61,813 bases of DNA, from contig NZ_JAMHFY010000030.1 of the NCBI RefSeq assembly GCF_023897015.1, positions 1-61,813 of the forward strand, given 5' to 3'. Shown here one piece after another: positions 7,654 through 17,439 of the stretch. The notes beneath the pieces are model-generated. The model ran no database searches and was not told the origin of the DNA. It saw nothing but the letters and a program-made list of their open reading frames with translations. This DNA is from Desulfosporosinus nitroreducens. Lineage in GTDB: Bacteria > Bacillota > Desulfitobacteriia > Desulfitobacteriales > Desulfitobacteriaceae. How positions within the stretch are numbered: the stretch's first letter is position 1; every line of letters starts with the position of its first letter. Position numbers and translations under genes: made by a program.

Positions 7654-10600
7654 ATGTCCAATACCGATTTAGTCCGTGCAAGCCGAGACGGGGATCAGTT
7701 CCACTATTTGTGGGCTGCTCGTCGCTGCCTATTTCTAATTTCCCCCACCTCCAACTTGAAAGCAATGACAATAGAGGGCCCGTCTTTATCTGAAATAGAT
7801 GCAGAAACGCATATTGCGGCTGGTGAAGAAATGATCGATGTCGGCGAATATTATGGGAGTGAAAAGCTTGAAGAAGCAACACTTGTCCGATACATTCAAG
7901 TCAAACATTCGACAGTAAGAACAAATACGGCTTGGACACCAAGTGAACTGGAAAGAACACTTAAGAAATTCGCCGAGCGATATAACGCAATTCAACAACA
8001 TCTTCAAATAGTAGATTTAGATAAGAAATTAGAGTTTTGGTTTGTCTCAAATCGCCCAATCAGTGCCGATTTTTTAGAAGCTATTTATGATGCGGCCAAG
8101 GGCGTTCAAGCACGGCATCCCGGAAACTTAGCGAAGCTGGAGCAATTCACCAGTCTCAACGGTACGGCACTCACAAGCTTCTGTAAACGGCTGCGTCTCG
8201 AAGGAGAGCAGGAGGGGCTATGGGATCAACATAATTTATTAGCCCAGGATATTAGTTATTACTTGGTTGATGCCGATGTGGATGCCCCTGTTCAATTGAA
8301 GGAGTTAGTAACCAGAAAAGCGCTTTCCTCAAGCGCCGATAATCCGACTATAACAAAATCGGATGTGCTTCGCGCGCTCAAAACTTTCGAGGATCGTCTG
8401 TTTCCCGCCCCATGCCGCATCGAAGACATTGAAAATGTGGTGCCGCGAGAGCAGGAAGCAGAGCTCTTGCAAACAATCACTGAGACAAACGGTATCCCGA
8501 TCATCATTCATGCTGCTGGCGGAGTGGGAAAGTCGGTTTTCGCATCGCGCATCAAGTTAGGATTACCTGAGGGTTCGTCAAGTGTTCTTTATGACTGTTT
8601 TGGCAACGGTCAGTACCGTAGCGCCAGTGGTTATCGCCATCGCCATAAAGATGCTCTCGTTCAGATTGCTAATGAGTTGGCCTCTGATGGATTGTGCCAC
8701 CCGCTCGTCCCCAGTCCTCATATTGAACCATCAGCCTATGTAAGGGCCTTCCTTTATCGTCTGAGTCAAAGCATCACTTCGCTTAGGTCAAAGAATCCAC
8801 AAGCGATTCTTTGCATCATTATTGATGCCGCCGACAATACGCAAATGGCGGCAGAGGAAGCCGGCGAAGCGCGTTCCTTTGTGCGTGACTTAATCAGAGA
8901 GAAACTCTCGGAAGGTATTCGTTTAATTGCTTTATGCAGAACACATCGACAGGAATATCTTGATCCCCCTCCCGAGGCCTTGCCACTCGAACTCAAACCT
9001 TTTAGCCGAACTGAAACTGCTGCATATTTGCGGAATGCTTTCCCTGATGCCACGGATCAAGATATGGACGAATTCCACAGTTTGAGTTCTCAGAATCCCC
9101 GTGTTCAAGCGCTTGCGCTTACACAAAAAGTTCCTTTGAGCGAGATTCTTCGTTCCCTTGGGCCCAATCCAACCACTGTCGATGATACAATCGGAAACTT
9201 GCTTGATAGCTCTATCGCAAGATTACGTGATTCAGCAGGAAGTGTTGAAGAGAAACAAATAAATAAGATATGCGCAGGATTGGCTGCTTTGCGTCCCTTG
9301 ATTCCAATATCTGTTTTGGCGTCCATGTCCGGGGTTGATGAGACTGCAATCAAGAGTTTTGCCTACGATCTGGGGCGGCCTCTCCTAGTAACAGGCAATA
9401 CCATTCAATTTTTCGATGAACCCGCCGAGACCTGGTTCAGAGAAAGGTTTAAGCCAACGGCAGGCGATTGGGCGGCTTTTGTGGCAAGCCTGAAGCCGCT
9501 TGCATCAAGCAGTGCCTATGTTGCTTCCGTGTTACCTCAGTTAATGCTTGAGGCAGGGCATATCGCAGATCTTATGGCCCTTGCTTTATCCTCGGATGCA
9601 CTGCCAAGCGCCAGTCCAATTGAGAGACGTGATATTGAATTGCAGCGTCTTCAATTTGCCCTTAAAGCGAGCCTGCGTGCGAAAAGATTTACCGATGCAG
9701 CAAAACTGGCGTTGAAGGCTGGGGGGGAAAGCGCCGGTGATGAACGGCAGCGCAAGTTGCTGCAAGCAAATACAGACCTGGCTGCAGGCTTTTTGGAAAC
9801 CGACCGTATTCAAGAACTTGTTTCCCGAAGGACGTTTGGTTCAGGGTGGATTGGATCTCACCATGCTTATGAAGCAGCACTGCTTTCCGGACGAAGTGAA
9901 CTGTTAGGTGATGCTCGTTCCAGGTTACGGATGGCTTACGAATGGCTGGGAAATTGGAGTCAGCTGCCTGCTGGGGAACGAAAACGGGAAGAAGTGTCGG
10001 ATGATGATATTCTTGAAATGGCCATAGCTTCTTTCAATATCCATGGTCCCAGACCCTGCGCACGCGAAATCGGAGGATGGAAACCACGCGAAGTTTCGTT
10101 TCGCGTTGGAAGATTGCTAGCCAAACGGTTCGTTGATCATGGTCGCTATCAAGAACTCGATGAGCTTGCGCTGGCTGCAAGAAAAAATCACTATCTTATG
10201 CTCGCAATTGTACTGGAATTACGAGAGGTTCATAGAATACCACCCAAAAATGTGGTGGAATGCTTGCTTCGCATAATGACAAAATCGCGGACTAAATTTA
10301 GCGACGGCAGTCACTGGGATTATGAAGGAACCACTATACGAGCAGTTACTGCGTTTGTAGAGGCTGCACATAGACTATCTACTGGTACAGCCGAAGAACT
10401 GACCTCAATTCTGACAAACTACCTACCCGCATCGCCCCCCAGGGGTCTTTCCTCACGTTTTGACAGCCAGAGGCCTCATCTGCTTCGAGCATATGCCTTA
10501 CGAGCGGCTCTGAGTAATCAAGAACTTAATTTAATAGATTTGGCACACGATGAATTACGAAAAGAGCTGGAAGGCTCAAAACCTTACTCTGAATCTCAGG

Positions 10601-13600
10601 AAACGCGGGAATTTAAAGAATATGTCGGCTCACTTCTCCCCTGGCATCGTTTGTGGGCGGCGGTCTTTGTGGGTCAAACATCACCTGCAGATCTTAAGAA
10701 AGCTATCGCCCAAACCAAAGACGAGTCGGCTAAAGCAAAGAGGATTAATTACTGGGAGGAATCAGATACATCGGATGAAATAGCTCGGGTCTGGTTTGAT
10801 ACATTACTGACAGCAGGAAGAACTGATTCTGTATCGGTTGATATATTTGACCAATGGATCGCCAGCCTTAAACGCCCGTTATTTACTACAACACTTACCT
10901 ATCTTGCGCATTTGGCAGCTCGTTCGCCATCGCTGGAAGCACGAGCGTTGGATTATGCCAGCAAAGCCTTTGGTATAGTCCAAAATGCACGCGAAGATGC
11001 TGAATCCAAATCGGACAGTTATGTCAAACTGGCAAGAGCAGTCTTGACGGTAAGCAGCTCAGATGCAATCGCTTATTTCAATCAAGCGGTGGAAGTTGCC
11101 AGCAAGATTGGCGATGAGAACTTGGATCGATGGGGTGCGCTCTTGGAATTGGCTAATCATTCTGCCTTCAAGGACAACGCGGAGCCGCTGATTGCATATC
11201 GGCTTGCCCGTTGTGCAGAATTAACCTATGTTTATGTCGTCCGGGATAAGTGTTTTGATTGGCGGGCCACTGTCAAAGCGATTTGCGGTTTATGCGGGAA
11301 GTCCTCCCTGGCAATTCTCAGCCGTTGGCGGGATCGGGATTTTGGGTCGGCGGAACGGTTATTGCCATTTGCAGTCAACTTCCTGGTCACACGCGGTGAC
11401 CTTGAGCCCAAAAACGCTCTGGCATTAACCTGTTTTCGCTCTGAATGGAACGAGCCCTTCTTGCTCAAGAGCGCTTTGATGACCTGTGCAAGCAAAGCCG
11501 AAAAGGAAAATATCATAGATTTTACCTATCGATACATGACACTGAGCTGGCAAAGTGCTGATAGATGGCGCGAACTTAAGGATATCATAGGCAAGTACGG
11601 TATAATACTCCCTGAACTTGATGGACGTATCACTTTATGCGAACGAGAGGAGCAATCCAGTAAACCAAAGAACAGCCATGGTGTGGATTATGCTGCCGTC
11701 CGAGAAAGCAAAGATAAGCGTGACTGGGACAAACTCTTTGAGGGCATCGACTTAAGCAGCGCCAATGATATTTCAAAAGCATATCGTCGGTTCAAAGATT
11801 TCGAGCCACCGTATTATCATGATCGATTTTTTGAAGAAGCCTGCCGTCATGTACAAGTTGGCAAAGAGGCTGAATTTATCGTTGCTATTTCAGATGTAAC
11901 TGAATTCGACCTCTATAATTTACGCGTCTTTCTTGAGCAACTTCCGGAGAACTGGAAAGGCAGGCTCGCCGTCACATCTGCCATTGCCAAAACCTTGAAA
12001 GCGTTTTGTCGTCGATTCTGCATGTCTATTACAAAAAGCCGGTACGATGAAGAGCTTCCGTTAAAGAGTGCTTGCGAGTTAGCAGGAATTCCTGAAAGCG
12101 AGGCCATTGATGAGGTCTTGATTGCTATTGGTGAAATGGCCGAAGTCGCTGATGCAGGTCGTCTATTTACATTGGTAGGACTCCTTGCAACAAAACTGAC
12201 GAGAGAGGAAGCGCTGGAAGCTCTCTCCTTCGGACTCGATCTTTTCGAGCCCCTTCTTGAAGATACCGATGGTGATGGCCCATGGGTATCTAAATTCCAA
12301 CCGCCTACTGAGATTGAAGGTTCAGTCGCCGGCTACATCTGGAGTAGTCTTGCAGCCCCCCAGGCAAGTTTGCGTTGGGAAGCTGCTCATGTGGTTCGAG
12401 GGCTATGCAAACTGGGAAACGAAAAAATTCTTAGTCACCTTATGCTCCTGGCAAAGGGTGCCTCAGCCGGTGCTTTTTATGACGCTCATCTGTATTTTTA
12501 TGAGCTGCATGCCCGCCAATGGCTGTTATTCGCTTTGGCCCGTGCCGCCAAAGAGTATCCAAATCGGGTTGCCCCCTATGGTGATTTTTTGCTTAAGCTG
12601 GCCTTTACCGGAGACCCTCATGTCCTTATTCGTGAGTTGGCAAAGAGAACGATTCTTGTGCTGCTGGATGCAGGATTCTTAGAATCCCAAGCTGATTTGC
12701 GAACTCAGCTTGCTGCTGTCAATTCATCGCCTTTTCCCACAATCGAATCGAAGTCTTATCGTCGCTTTGAAAAAGGAAAAACGGATATTGAAGAAGAGGA
12801 CGATACCGAAAGTGATGAGCGGTTCTATTTTGGTATAGATTTCGGACCTTATTGGTTTGCCCCTCTCGGTAAATGTTTTGCTAAGTCGCAAGCGAGCATC
12901 CAGCGAGAAGTGTCAAAGGTGATTCGCGAGAACTGGCAGATGTCCGGAGGTAAGGGATGGGGTGAAGATGAACGGCATCGGCGAAAGATATTTAGAGATA
13001 TGGAAACGCATCACTCTCATGGTTCATATCCCCGTGCTGATGAACTTAGATTCTATATTCCGTACCATGCAATGATGGTGGCAGCCGGGAAACTTTTGGC
13101 GACGATGCCCGTGCATCGCGACCCTGAAGATTCTGAAGATGAATTTAATAACTGGATAAGTAGGCATGACCTATCCCGGCAAGATGGCGGCTGGCTGGCA
13201 GATCGCCGCGATCCTATTCCGCTTGAAAGACCAGTGTGGAAGGATGAGGCGGAGAAGGACGATTGGCGTTGGTCCACTGCAAGGAAAGACTTTGATCAAA
13301 GTCTCACGGCTCCTGACGGTCGAATGAATTTTTGGGGGCACTGGACATGGGCTTCGGGGCATCGGGAAGAGACTGTTAGTGTATATAGCGCACTCGTTTC
13401 TCCAGATTCTTCTATGGCCCTGCTAAGAGCTTTACAAAGCGCGGACGATCCGCACGATTATCGGATTCCCGATGCCGATGATGAGTTAGAGATCGACTAT
13501 GAGGGTTTTCAGCTTAAAGGTTGGCTTATTGATCGCTCTCGCGATAGCGGCATAGATGAATATGACCCATGGGGCGGAGATATTAGTTATCCGCCACCGG

Positions 13601-13953
13601 TTCCAGCTCCGCACATTATTGAAATTATGAAACTCGACTCCGACGCTGAACATCGGCGATGGTTTGTTAAGGGCGATGGTACTGAGGTTGCGTGGTCTCA
13701 AGTATGGGGACACTTCCGAGAAAAAGACAACGATGAAGTGAAGCATGAAACAGGTTACCGTTTTCAAGCATCACTTGAGTTTATCGTAGCGCTTTTGCGT
13801 GAATTAAAGATGGATTTAATCGTGGAAGTAGAAATCGAAAAGCGATTACGCTATTCAAGATGGGAAAGGAGTGGTAATGATGACAGTGGATTCATCTTGC
13901 CAAGCGCACGACTGTTCCTCATCCGGACTGACGGCAGTATCAGTACGCTGTGA
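7654..13953 (+). CDS. avs3a: AVAST type 3-like nuclease-STAND NTPase (Avs3a-like)
   Basis: Giant 2099-aa protein. Residues about 1-200 match a Cap4/DUF4297-type PD-(D/E)xK DNase: FHYLWAARRCLFL, an IEGPS acidic site, EMIDVGEYYG and YIQVKHS (the Q-x-K site at about 79-85). A STAND ATPase follows, with Walker A AAGGVGKS (about 287-294) and Walker B ILCIIIDAADN (about 385-395). The remaining ~1500 residues are helical, TPR-like repeats that would form the sensor. In characterised Avs3 proteins such a sensor recognises the phage terminase large subunit, and the tetramer then cuts DNA. ATG 7654 is preferred over GTG 7642 because GGTGAT sits 8 bases upstream. The next gene overlaps its 3' end. Other nuclease-STAND types are possible; the Avs3 label rests on the Cap4-like domain, the length and the small partner gene. 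Confidence 0.72.
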   Translation: MSNTDLVRASRDGDQFHYLWAARRCLFLISPTSNLKAMTIEGPSLSEIDAETHIAAGEEMIDVGEYYGSEKLEEATLVRYIQVKHSTVRTNTAWTPSELERTLKKFAERYNAIQQHLQIVDLDKKLEFWFVSNRPISADFLEAIYDAAKGVQARHPGNLAKLEQFTSLNGTALTSFCKRLRLEGEQEGLWDQHNLLAQDISYYLVDADVDAPVQLKELVTRKALSSSADNPTITKSDVLRALKTFEDRLFPAPCRIEDIENVVPREQEAELLQTITETNGIPIIIHAAGGVGKSVFASRIKLGLPEGSSSVLYDCFGNGQYRSASGYRHRHKDALVQIANELASDGLCHPLVPSPHIEPSAYVRAFLYRLSQSITSLRSKNPQAILCIIIDAADNTQMAAEEAGEARSFVRDLIREKLSEGIRLIALCRTHRQEYLDPPPEALPLELKPFSRTETAAYLRNAFPDATDQDMDEFHSLSSQNPRVQALALTQKVPLSEILRSLGPNPTTVDDTIGNLLDSSIARLRDSAGSVEEKQINKICAGLAALRPLIPISVLASMSGVDETAIKSFAYDLGRPLLVTGNTIQFFDEPAETWFRERFKPTAGDWAAFVASLKPLASSSAYVASVLPQLMLEAGHIADLMALALSSDALPSASPIERRDIELQRLQFALKASLRAKRFTDAAKLALKAGGESAGDERQRKLLQANTDLAAGFLETDRIQELVSRRTFGSGWIGSHHAYEAALLSGRSELLGDARSRLRMAYEWLGNWSQLPAGERKREEVSDDDILEMAIASFNIHGPRPCAREIGGWKPREVSFRVGRLLAKRFVDHGRYQELDELALAARKNHYLMLAIVLELREVHRIPPKNVVECLLRIMTKSRTKFSDGSHWDYEGTTIRAVTAFVEAAHRLSTGTAEELTSILTNYLPASPPRGLSSRFDSQRPHLLRAYALRAALSNQELNLIDLAHDELRKELEGSKPYSESQETREFKEYVGSLLPWHRLWAAVFVGQTSPADLKKAIAQTKDESAKAKRINYWEESDTSDEIARVWFDTLLTAGRTDSVSVDIFDQWIASLKRPLFTTTLTYLAHLAARSPSLEARALDYASKAFGIVQNAREDAESKSDSYVKLARAVLTVSSSDAIAYFNQAVEVASKIGDENLDRWGALLELANHSAFKDNAEPLIAYRLARCAELTYVYVVRDKCFDWRATVKAICGLCGKSSLAILSRWRDRDFGSAERLLPFAVNFLVTRGDLEPKNALALTCFRSEWNEPFLLKSALMTCASKAEKENIIDFTYRYMTLSWQSADRWRELKDIIGKYGIILPELDGRITLCEREEQSSKPKNSHGVDYAAVRESKDKRDWDKLFEGIDLSSANDISKAYRRFKDFEPPYYHDRFFEEACRHVQVGKEAEFIVAISDVTEFDLYNLRVFLEQLPENWKGRLAVTSAIAKTLKAFCRRFCMSITKSRYDEELPLKSACELAGIPESEAIDEVLIAIGEMAEVADAGRLFTLVGLLATKLTREEALEALSFGLDLFEPLLEDTDGDGPWVSKFQPPTEIEGSVAGYIWSSLAAPQASLRWEAAHVVRGLCKLGNEKILSHLMLLAKGASAGAFYDAHLYFYELHARQWLLFALARAAKEYPNRVAPYGDFLLKLAFTGDPHVLIRELAKRTILVLLDAGFLESQADLRTQLAAVNSSPFPTIESKSYRRFEKGKTDIEEEDDTESDERFYFGIDFGPYWFAPLGKCFAKSQASIQREVSKVIRENWQMSGGKGWGEDERHRRKIFRDMETHHSHGSYPRADELRFYIPYHAMMVAAGKLLATMPVHRDPEDSEDEFNNWISRHDLSRQDGGWLADRRDPIPLERPVWKDEAEKDDWRWSTARKDFDQSLTAPDGRMNFWGHWTWASGHREETVSVYSALVSPDSSMALLRALQSADDPHDYRIPDADDELEIDYEGFQLKGWLIDRSRDSGIDEYDPWGGDISYPPPVPAPHIIEIMKLDSDAEHRRWFVKGDGTEVAWSQVWGHFREKDNDEVKHETGYRFQASLEFIVALLRELKMDLIVEVEIEKRLRYSRWERSGNDDSGFILPSARLFLIRTDGSISTL

Positions 13954-14599
13954 AGCGACGCTTGAACTGGGCAGGAGATTGACGAAGGAACTTGACTTCG
14001 ATAAGTCTGTAGATACCCTTGGACGATGGTTAGCCCATTACATTGCGGAGCTGATTCAGGAAGCGGAGAAAGCCGGGACTGAAGACCGGGCGGCTAAGAT
14101 GCAAGCTTGCTGTGATGCAATATTGAACCTTTGGAAGCACCGGCATACACTGCAAAATGGCGAAAGTGTGTTTAAAGAATTAGAACCGATCCTGCGGACT
14201 CTCGATAGTTTGGATCCAGAAGATGATACACCGAGATATTTCCGCTCGGTGCGGACTGCTGCAGATAGTGCAGATGAAAATGAGGAGACGAAGTCCTGGC
14301 TGAAACTTATTGATGGCTTGGACTACTCAGCAAAGATACTCATCCGTTATTGCTTGACTCAAGCCGTGCAAAGTGCACTGAATAAATCGTTGGAGTGGGT
14401 TAGTCTTGCTCAAGCCGCCGGTGTTGATGAGGGTCCTGAGTTTTCACTGGTTCAAGTTATTTTTGAAGAGGAAGATAGGATGGAAGCATCAGAACCGAGT
14501 GAGAAAGACAAAAAAATTATAGAGGATCGTATCAATCGGCTGGAAGGGTTCGCAAAAATGGCTATGGAAGTGGTCTCCGTTCTCAAGAAAGAAGTTTAG
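13877..14599 (+). CDS. avs3b: Small partner of the STAND nuclease (Avs3b-like)
   Basis: About 240 aa, acidic, mostly helical, with no transmembrane segment and no motif I can name. It starts inside the end of the large gene, overlapping by 77 bases. AAAGGA lies 6 bases before ATG 13877, so the two are co-translated. Type 3 AVAST loci are known to carry a second small gene at this place, and this is the main reason for the call. Its biochemical role is not known to me. No gene was seen in 14600-14845. Confidence 0.6.
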   Translation: MMTVDSSCQAHDCSSSGLTAVSVRCEATLELGRRLTKELDFDKSVDTLGRWLAHYIAELIQEAEKAGTEDRAAKMQACCDAILNLWKHRHTLQNGESVFKELEPILRTLDSLDPEDDTPRYFRSVRTAADSADENEETKSWLKLIDGLDYSAKILIRYCLTQAVQSALNKSLEWVSLAQAAGVDEGPEFSLVQVIFEEEDRMEASEPSEKDKKIIEDRINRLEGFAKMAMEVVSVLKKEV

Positions 14600-14847
14600 C
14601 AAACTTAAAAGTATGAGATTTAGAATGGTAACCAAGCTGGCTTATCAAAATAGAAGTTACGCAAATCCCTGATAGCATCGTTCAGTTATTTATTGAGCCT
14701 GGAAAGGTCCTTGGATAAGGAATAAGCATAGGTAAAAGTCCTTTCTCGTTTTAGTGCGGGGGGAGGGTTATAGCGTATATTTTTAGCATTTCCCTTAATA
14801 ATTTACTGCTTTAGATAAACCTTTTGAACATTTTAAGAAGTTTTTGA

Positions 14848-14877
14848 TTGACATTATGTAAGGCTCCAACGTATTAT
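14848..14877 (+). promoter_or_regulatory. Promoter of the AbiF-type small RNA
   Basis: TTGACA (14848-14853), an 18-base spacer and TATTAT (14872-14877). Transcription would start about 14885, directly at the structured RNA that precedes the abi gene. Confidence 0.6.
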
Positions 14878-14884
14878 TATAGTA

Positions 14885-14935
14885 ACAGAACCCGCCACGC
14901 CTCTTAACAATGCGTACCACGGCGGGACATTTTTT
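14885..14935 (+). ncRNA. abiF-motif-like structured RNA upstream of the Abi gene
   Basis: CCCGCC (14891-14896) pairs with GGCGGG (14921-14926). An inner ACGC/GCGT stem and an ACCAC bulge are followed by ACATTTTTTA. The layout is a compact stem-loop with a U run, placed just in front of an Abi_2 gene with its own promoter. That fits the published abiF RNA motif, which lies upstream of such genes. It could serve as RNA antitoxin or as a terminator that limits toxin expression. Confidence 0.6.
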
Positions 14936-14950
14936 ATATTGAGGTCAGCC

Positions 14951-15820
14951 ATGGAAAAAGCGGTAAAAGACCCGACAACATATCAGGAGCAAATAAGCAT
15001 ACTAAAATCGAGGGGTATGGGTATTCCGGTCGATAGCCAGGCAGAGGATGTGCTAAAAAGGGTAAATTACTATCGACTAAGTGCTTATATGCTTACTTTG
15101 AAGGAAAATAATAAGTTCTATGATGGGGTTACCTTTGAGGATGTATATCACATCTATGAGTTTGACAAAAGACTCAGGAATATGATCATTGAAGTGCTAG
15201 AGGGGATTGAGATCGCATTCCGTACGCATATTGCTTATGAACTTGCTCATAAATATGGCCCACTGAGCTATCAGGATAGCGTGTGTTTTAGAGATCTTAC
15301 ATATCACCAAGAAATGCTGAAATGTATTCAGCAGGATGTTGACCAAAGGCAGGACGAACTGTTTATTAGGCATCATATACATAAGTATGACGGTAATTTT
15401 CCTATCTGGGTTGTAATCGAAGTAATGTCTTTTGGGCAATTATCTAAAATGTTTAAAAACTTAAAGAGCGAAGACCAAAAGCTAATAGCGGACAAATACT
15501 ATAACAGCATACCGTATACCTTCATACAGAACTGGCTTTACGTATTTTCTAACGTAAGAAATATTTGCGCACATTATGGGCGGCTGTATGATAGGAATTT
15601 AAAGATTAAGCCTAGATTGTATAAAGCTTTTGCTGATAAGTTTCCTGACAATAAGATTTTTAGTGTGATGTATGTCATGGGGAAATTATGTTTAAATAAA
15701 GTAGAGTGGAGAGCATTCGTTAATAACTTGGTAGGTTTAGTGGAACAATATGAAGGCGTTGACTTAGAGAGACTTGGTTTTCCGAAAGAGTGGTACAACG
15801 AATTGAGATTACTTACATAA
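14951..15820 (+). CDS. Abi_2 (AbiD/AbiF) family abortive-infection HEPN protein
   Basis: About 289 aa. Family motifs: an N-terminal KSRGMGIP and NYYRLSAYMLTL, then FDKRLRNMIIEVLEGIEIAFRT and, near the C-terminus, RNICAHYGRLYDR. The last one contains the R-N-x3-H HEPN ribonuclease signature. Such proteins cleave RNA and stop growth on infection. ATG 14951 is chosen because GAGGTC precedes it at normal distance; the longer frame from 14939 has no such site. The upstream structured RNA and private promoter suggest tight control. It lies 350 bases behind the AVAST-like pair. Confidence 0.9.
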   Translation: MEKAVKDPTTYQEQISILKSRGMGIPVDSQAEDVLKRVNYYRLSAYMLTLKENNKFYDGVTFEDVYHIYEFDKRLRNMIIEVLEGIEIAFRTHIAYELAHKYGPLSYQDSVCFRDLTYHQEMLKCIQQDVDQRQDELFIRHHIHKYDGNFPIWVVIEVMSFGQLSKMFKNLKSEDQKLIADKYYNSIPYTFIQNWLYVFSNVRNICAHYGRLYDRNLKIKPRLYKAFADKFPDNKIFSVMYVMGKLCLNKVEWRAFVNNLVGLVEQYEGVDLERLGFPKEWYNELRLLT

Positions 15821-15828
15821 ATATTCAT

Positions 15829-15853
15829 CCTCTGCTTCTGCAGGGGCTTTTCT
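15829..15853 (+). terminator. Terminator of the abi gene
   Basis: CCTCTGC-TTCT-GCAGGGG hairpin followed by CTTTTCTCTTTT, starting 8 bases behind the stop. Confidence 0.75.
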
Positions 15854-15933
15854 CTTTTCAAAGATTAACCTCATATTAAGGCCAGACATGCACGACCAGC
15901 TCGAAGCAATATAAATCGTTAATATGAAAGCGA

Positions 15934-16149
15934 GTGATTCGCAATAAACCTAGATACAATGCATTAGATGCCCTATATTACGCTCTCAGGATTCTCAGGG
16001 TGATAATCAGTTCAGTGCCTTTATGGATATGGCCTATTTTGATAGTGCTCTTAATAATCATCAATTGGAAACCAAAGGCAAGAGCGCAGAGCAGGAGACG
16101 AAGAAGTCTATATGATAATCGTTTACGAAAAAAAAGCACCGAAAAGTAA
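15934..16149 (+). CDS. Possible small membrane protein (71 aa)
   Basis: GTG-started frame with one strong hydrophobic stretch (about residues 22-45, VIISSVPLWIWPILIVLLII) and a very basic tail. The ribosome binding site is weak. Its place behind the abi gene could point to a defence role, but nothing in the sequence proves it is expressed. Confidence 0.35.
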   Translation: MIRNKPRYNALDALYYALRILRVIISSVPLWIWPILIVLLIIINWKPKARAQSRRRRSLYDNRLRKKSTEK

Positions 16150-16204
16150 TCGGTGCCTGTCACTTTTATGGTGGTAGGAACATATAGTTAGAAACTAGTC
16201 CTAT

Positions 16205-16236
16205 ATTGCAGGGTTTTGTACAGTGTAAGGTCGCCT
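16205..16236. repeat. Right copy of the 32-bp repeat bounding the defence island
   Basis: See the left copy at 7237-7268. This copy continues into GTCGCCTCCACCA, which resembles the 3' end of many tmRNA genes (CGCCTCCACCA), so an ssrA-derived attachment site is conceivable. Shorter pieces recur at 21471-21486 (TGCAGGGTTTTGTA) and 38871-38883 (TCGCCTCCACCAA). Confidence 0.6.
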
Positions 16237-16281
16237 CCACCAATCAAACCCTCGAATGTGGTGGAGATACATAAAAATTAG

Positions 16282-16320
16282 AGCCTTGGGGTACACATGA
16301 TGTACTTCAAGGCTTTTTTG
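16282..16320 (+). terminator. Rho-independent terminator
   Basis: AGCCTTG (16282-16288) pairs with CAAGGCT (16308-16314), with inner GTAC pairing, followed by a run of T. Confidence 0.75.
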
Positions 16321-16472
16321 CATTCTAGAAAGAGATTACGGTTAGACCTAGTCAAAATTAATGTAGAGGGGACAACATTTACAAGCAGACCATTTCCTTG
16401 GTATTAATACCTTTGTCAATTGGGAAGTCTTTTATGAAAGCTCAAGCTGGCGTTTGACAGTTAAAAAACCGT

Positions 16473-16493
16473 AACCCTTGCAGTGCAAGGGTT
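16473..16493. repeat. Perfect 9-bp palindrome AACCCTTGC/GCAAGGGTT
   Basis: Short hairpin with a 3-base loop, no T run. It lies about 170 bases beyond the IS1634 remnant and might be a relic of its end or a recombination target. The rest of 16320-16640 is non-coding. Confidence 0.4.
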
Positions 16494-16639
16494 AGGAAAG
16501 TATAAAAATGCGCGTACCACTACATTCTCTTTTTGGAAATTAGCTAATGGTTTGCACTCTTTCTGGTATTTTGGCTCCCACCGCCCTAAATGCAATGTTG
16601 GCAGCACCTTGGATTTCAGTCCTTACTAGATGTTCACCT

Positions 16640-17345
16640 CTTTGACTTTAACTTTAACGACATCTACTTTCCTTAAGGATCGAATGATATCGGTATAGCC
16701 GTACTCACTACCCACTTCTTCTAGAAGCTTTTGGAATTTGATCTGCATGACCAGAGCGAGGAAACAGAGCATAATGTGCCACAGATTCGTTTTTCTGTCC
16801 AGTGGTATACAGGCCTAAGATCAAGCGTACTTTTAAGGCTTCGGAAGGCTCTTTTAATTTTCCATAAGTCTCTATAGGCAGTGGCTACTTCTTCTGTCGG
16901 TAGGCCAGTGTTTGTTTGAATGATGTATTGGCCATCAAAGAGTTCAGCTTGTTTCAGTTTCTCTTCGTTGATGGTGGCAGCTTGGTCTACGACTTTAATA
17001 TAGCGCTTGTATTCGCTGTTGCCGATTAAGTCTTTTACATTGCCATTCTTTAGCCGAGCGCGAAGTTTTTCCTCAATGTGTTCCCGGACTGCTTTGTCCC
17101 GCTTTGCTTCTTCTCCATTGAGGCAGACAATGTAACGATTGTCATTGAATAAAACTTCTTTGACTTTCAAATTATCCTTTCCATCAACCGTAAGATAGGG
17201 GGGGCTATCGTTAATAATTTCAGGAGCACTTTTTATGCTGCGCATCCGAACCCCCAGAATATATTGCAAATCGAGCTCTTTAAGAAGATCTAGAGTTCGT
17301 TACCCATCATTCCACGGTCGCCAACAACAATGACCCTTTGAATTA
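16640..17345 (-). pseudogene. IS1634-like transposase remnant
   Basis: The longest intact part (17269-16721) contains QYILGVRMRS, the long helical insert and QTNTGLPTEEVATAYRDLWKIKRAFRSLKS. That is the C-terminal DDE region with the catalytic Glu and the YREKR-like helix of IS4/IS1634 enzymes. Upstream in another frame stands RVIVVGDRGMMGNE (17338-17297), the strand carrying a catalytic Asp, cut off by a frameshift at about 17290. The 3' end is also shifted. The N-terminal half is gone. Confidence 0.8.
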
Positions 17346-17439
17346 GAATTGCAACCCAAAAAGAATCGTAAATTTTCCCCTAATATAAGCATAATAAATA
17401 AGAGTTAGGAAATTATAAAAAGGCAAGAAGAAAAAGGGA

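Noticed and set aside
12257..12682. 141-codon shifted frame inside the AVAST-like gene
   Set aside because: It overlaps the clear long frame completely and has no ribosome binding site.
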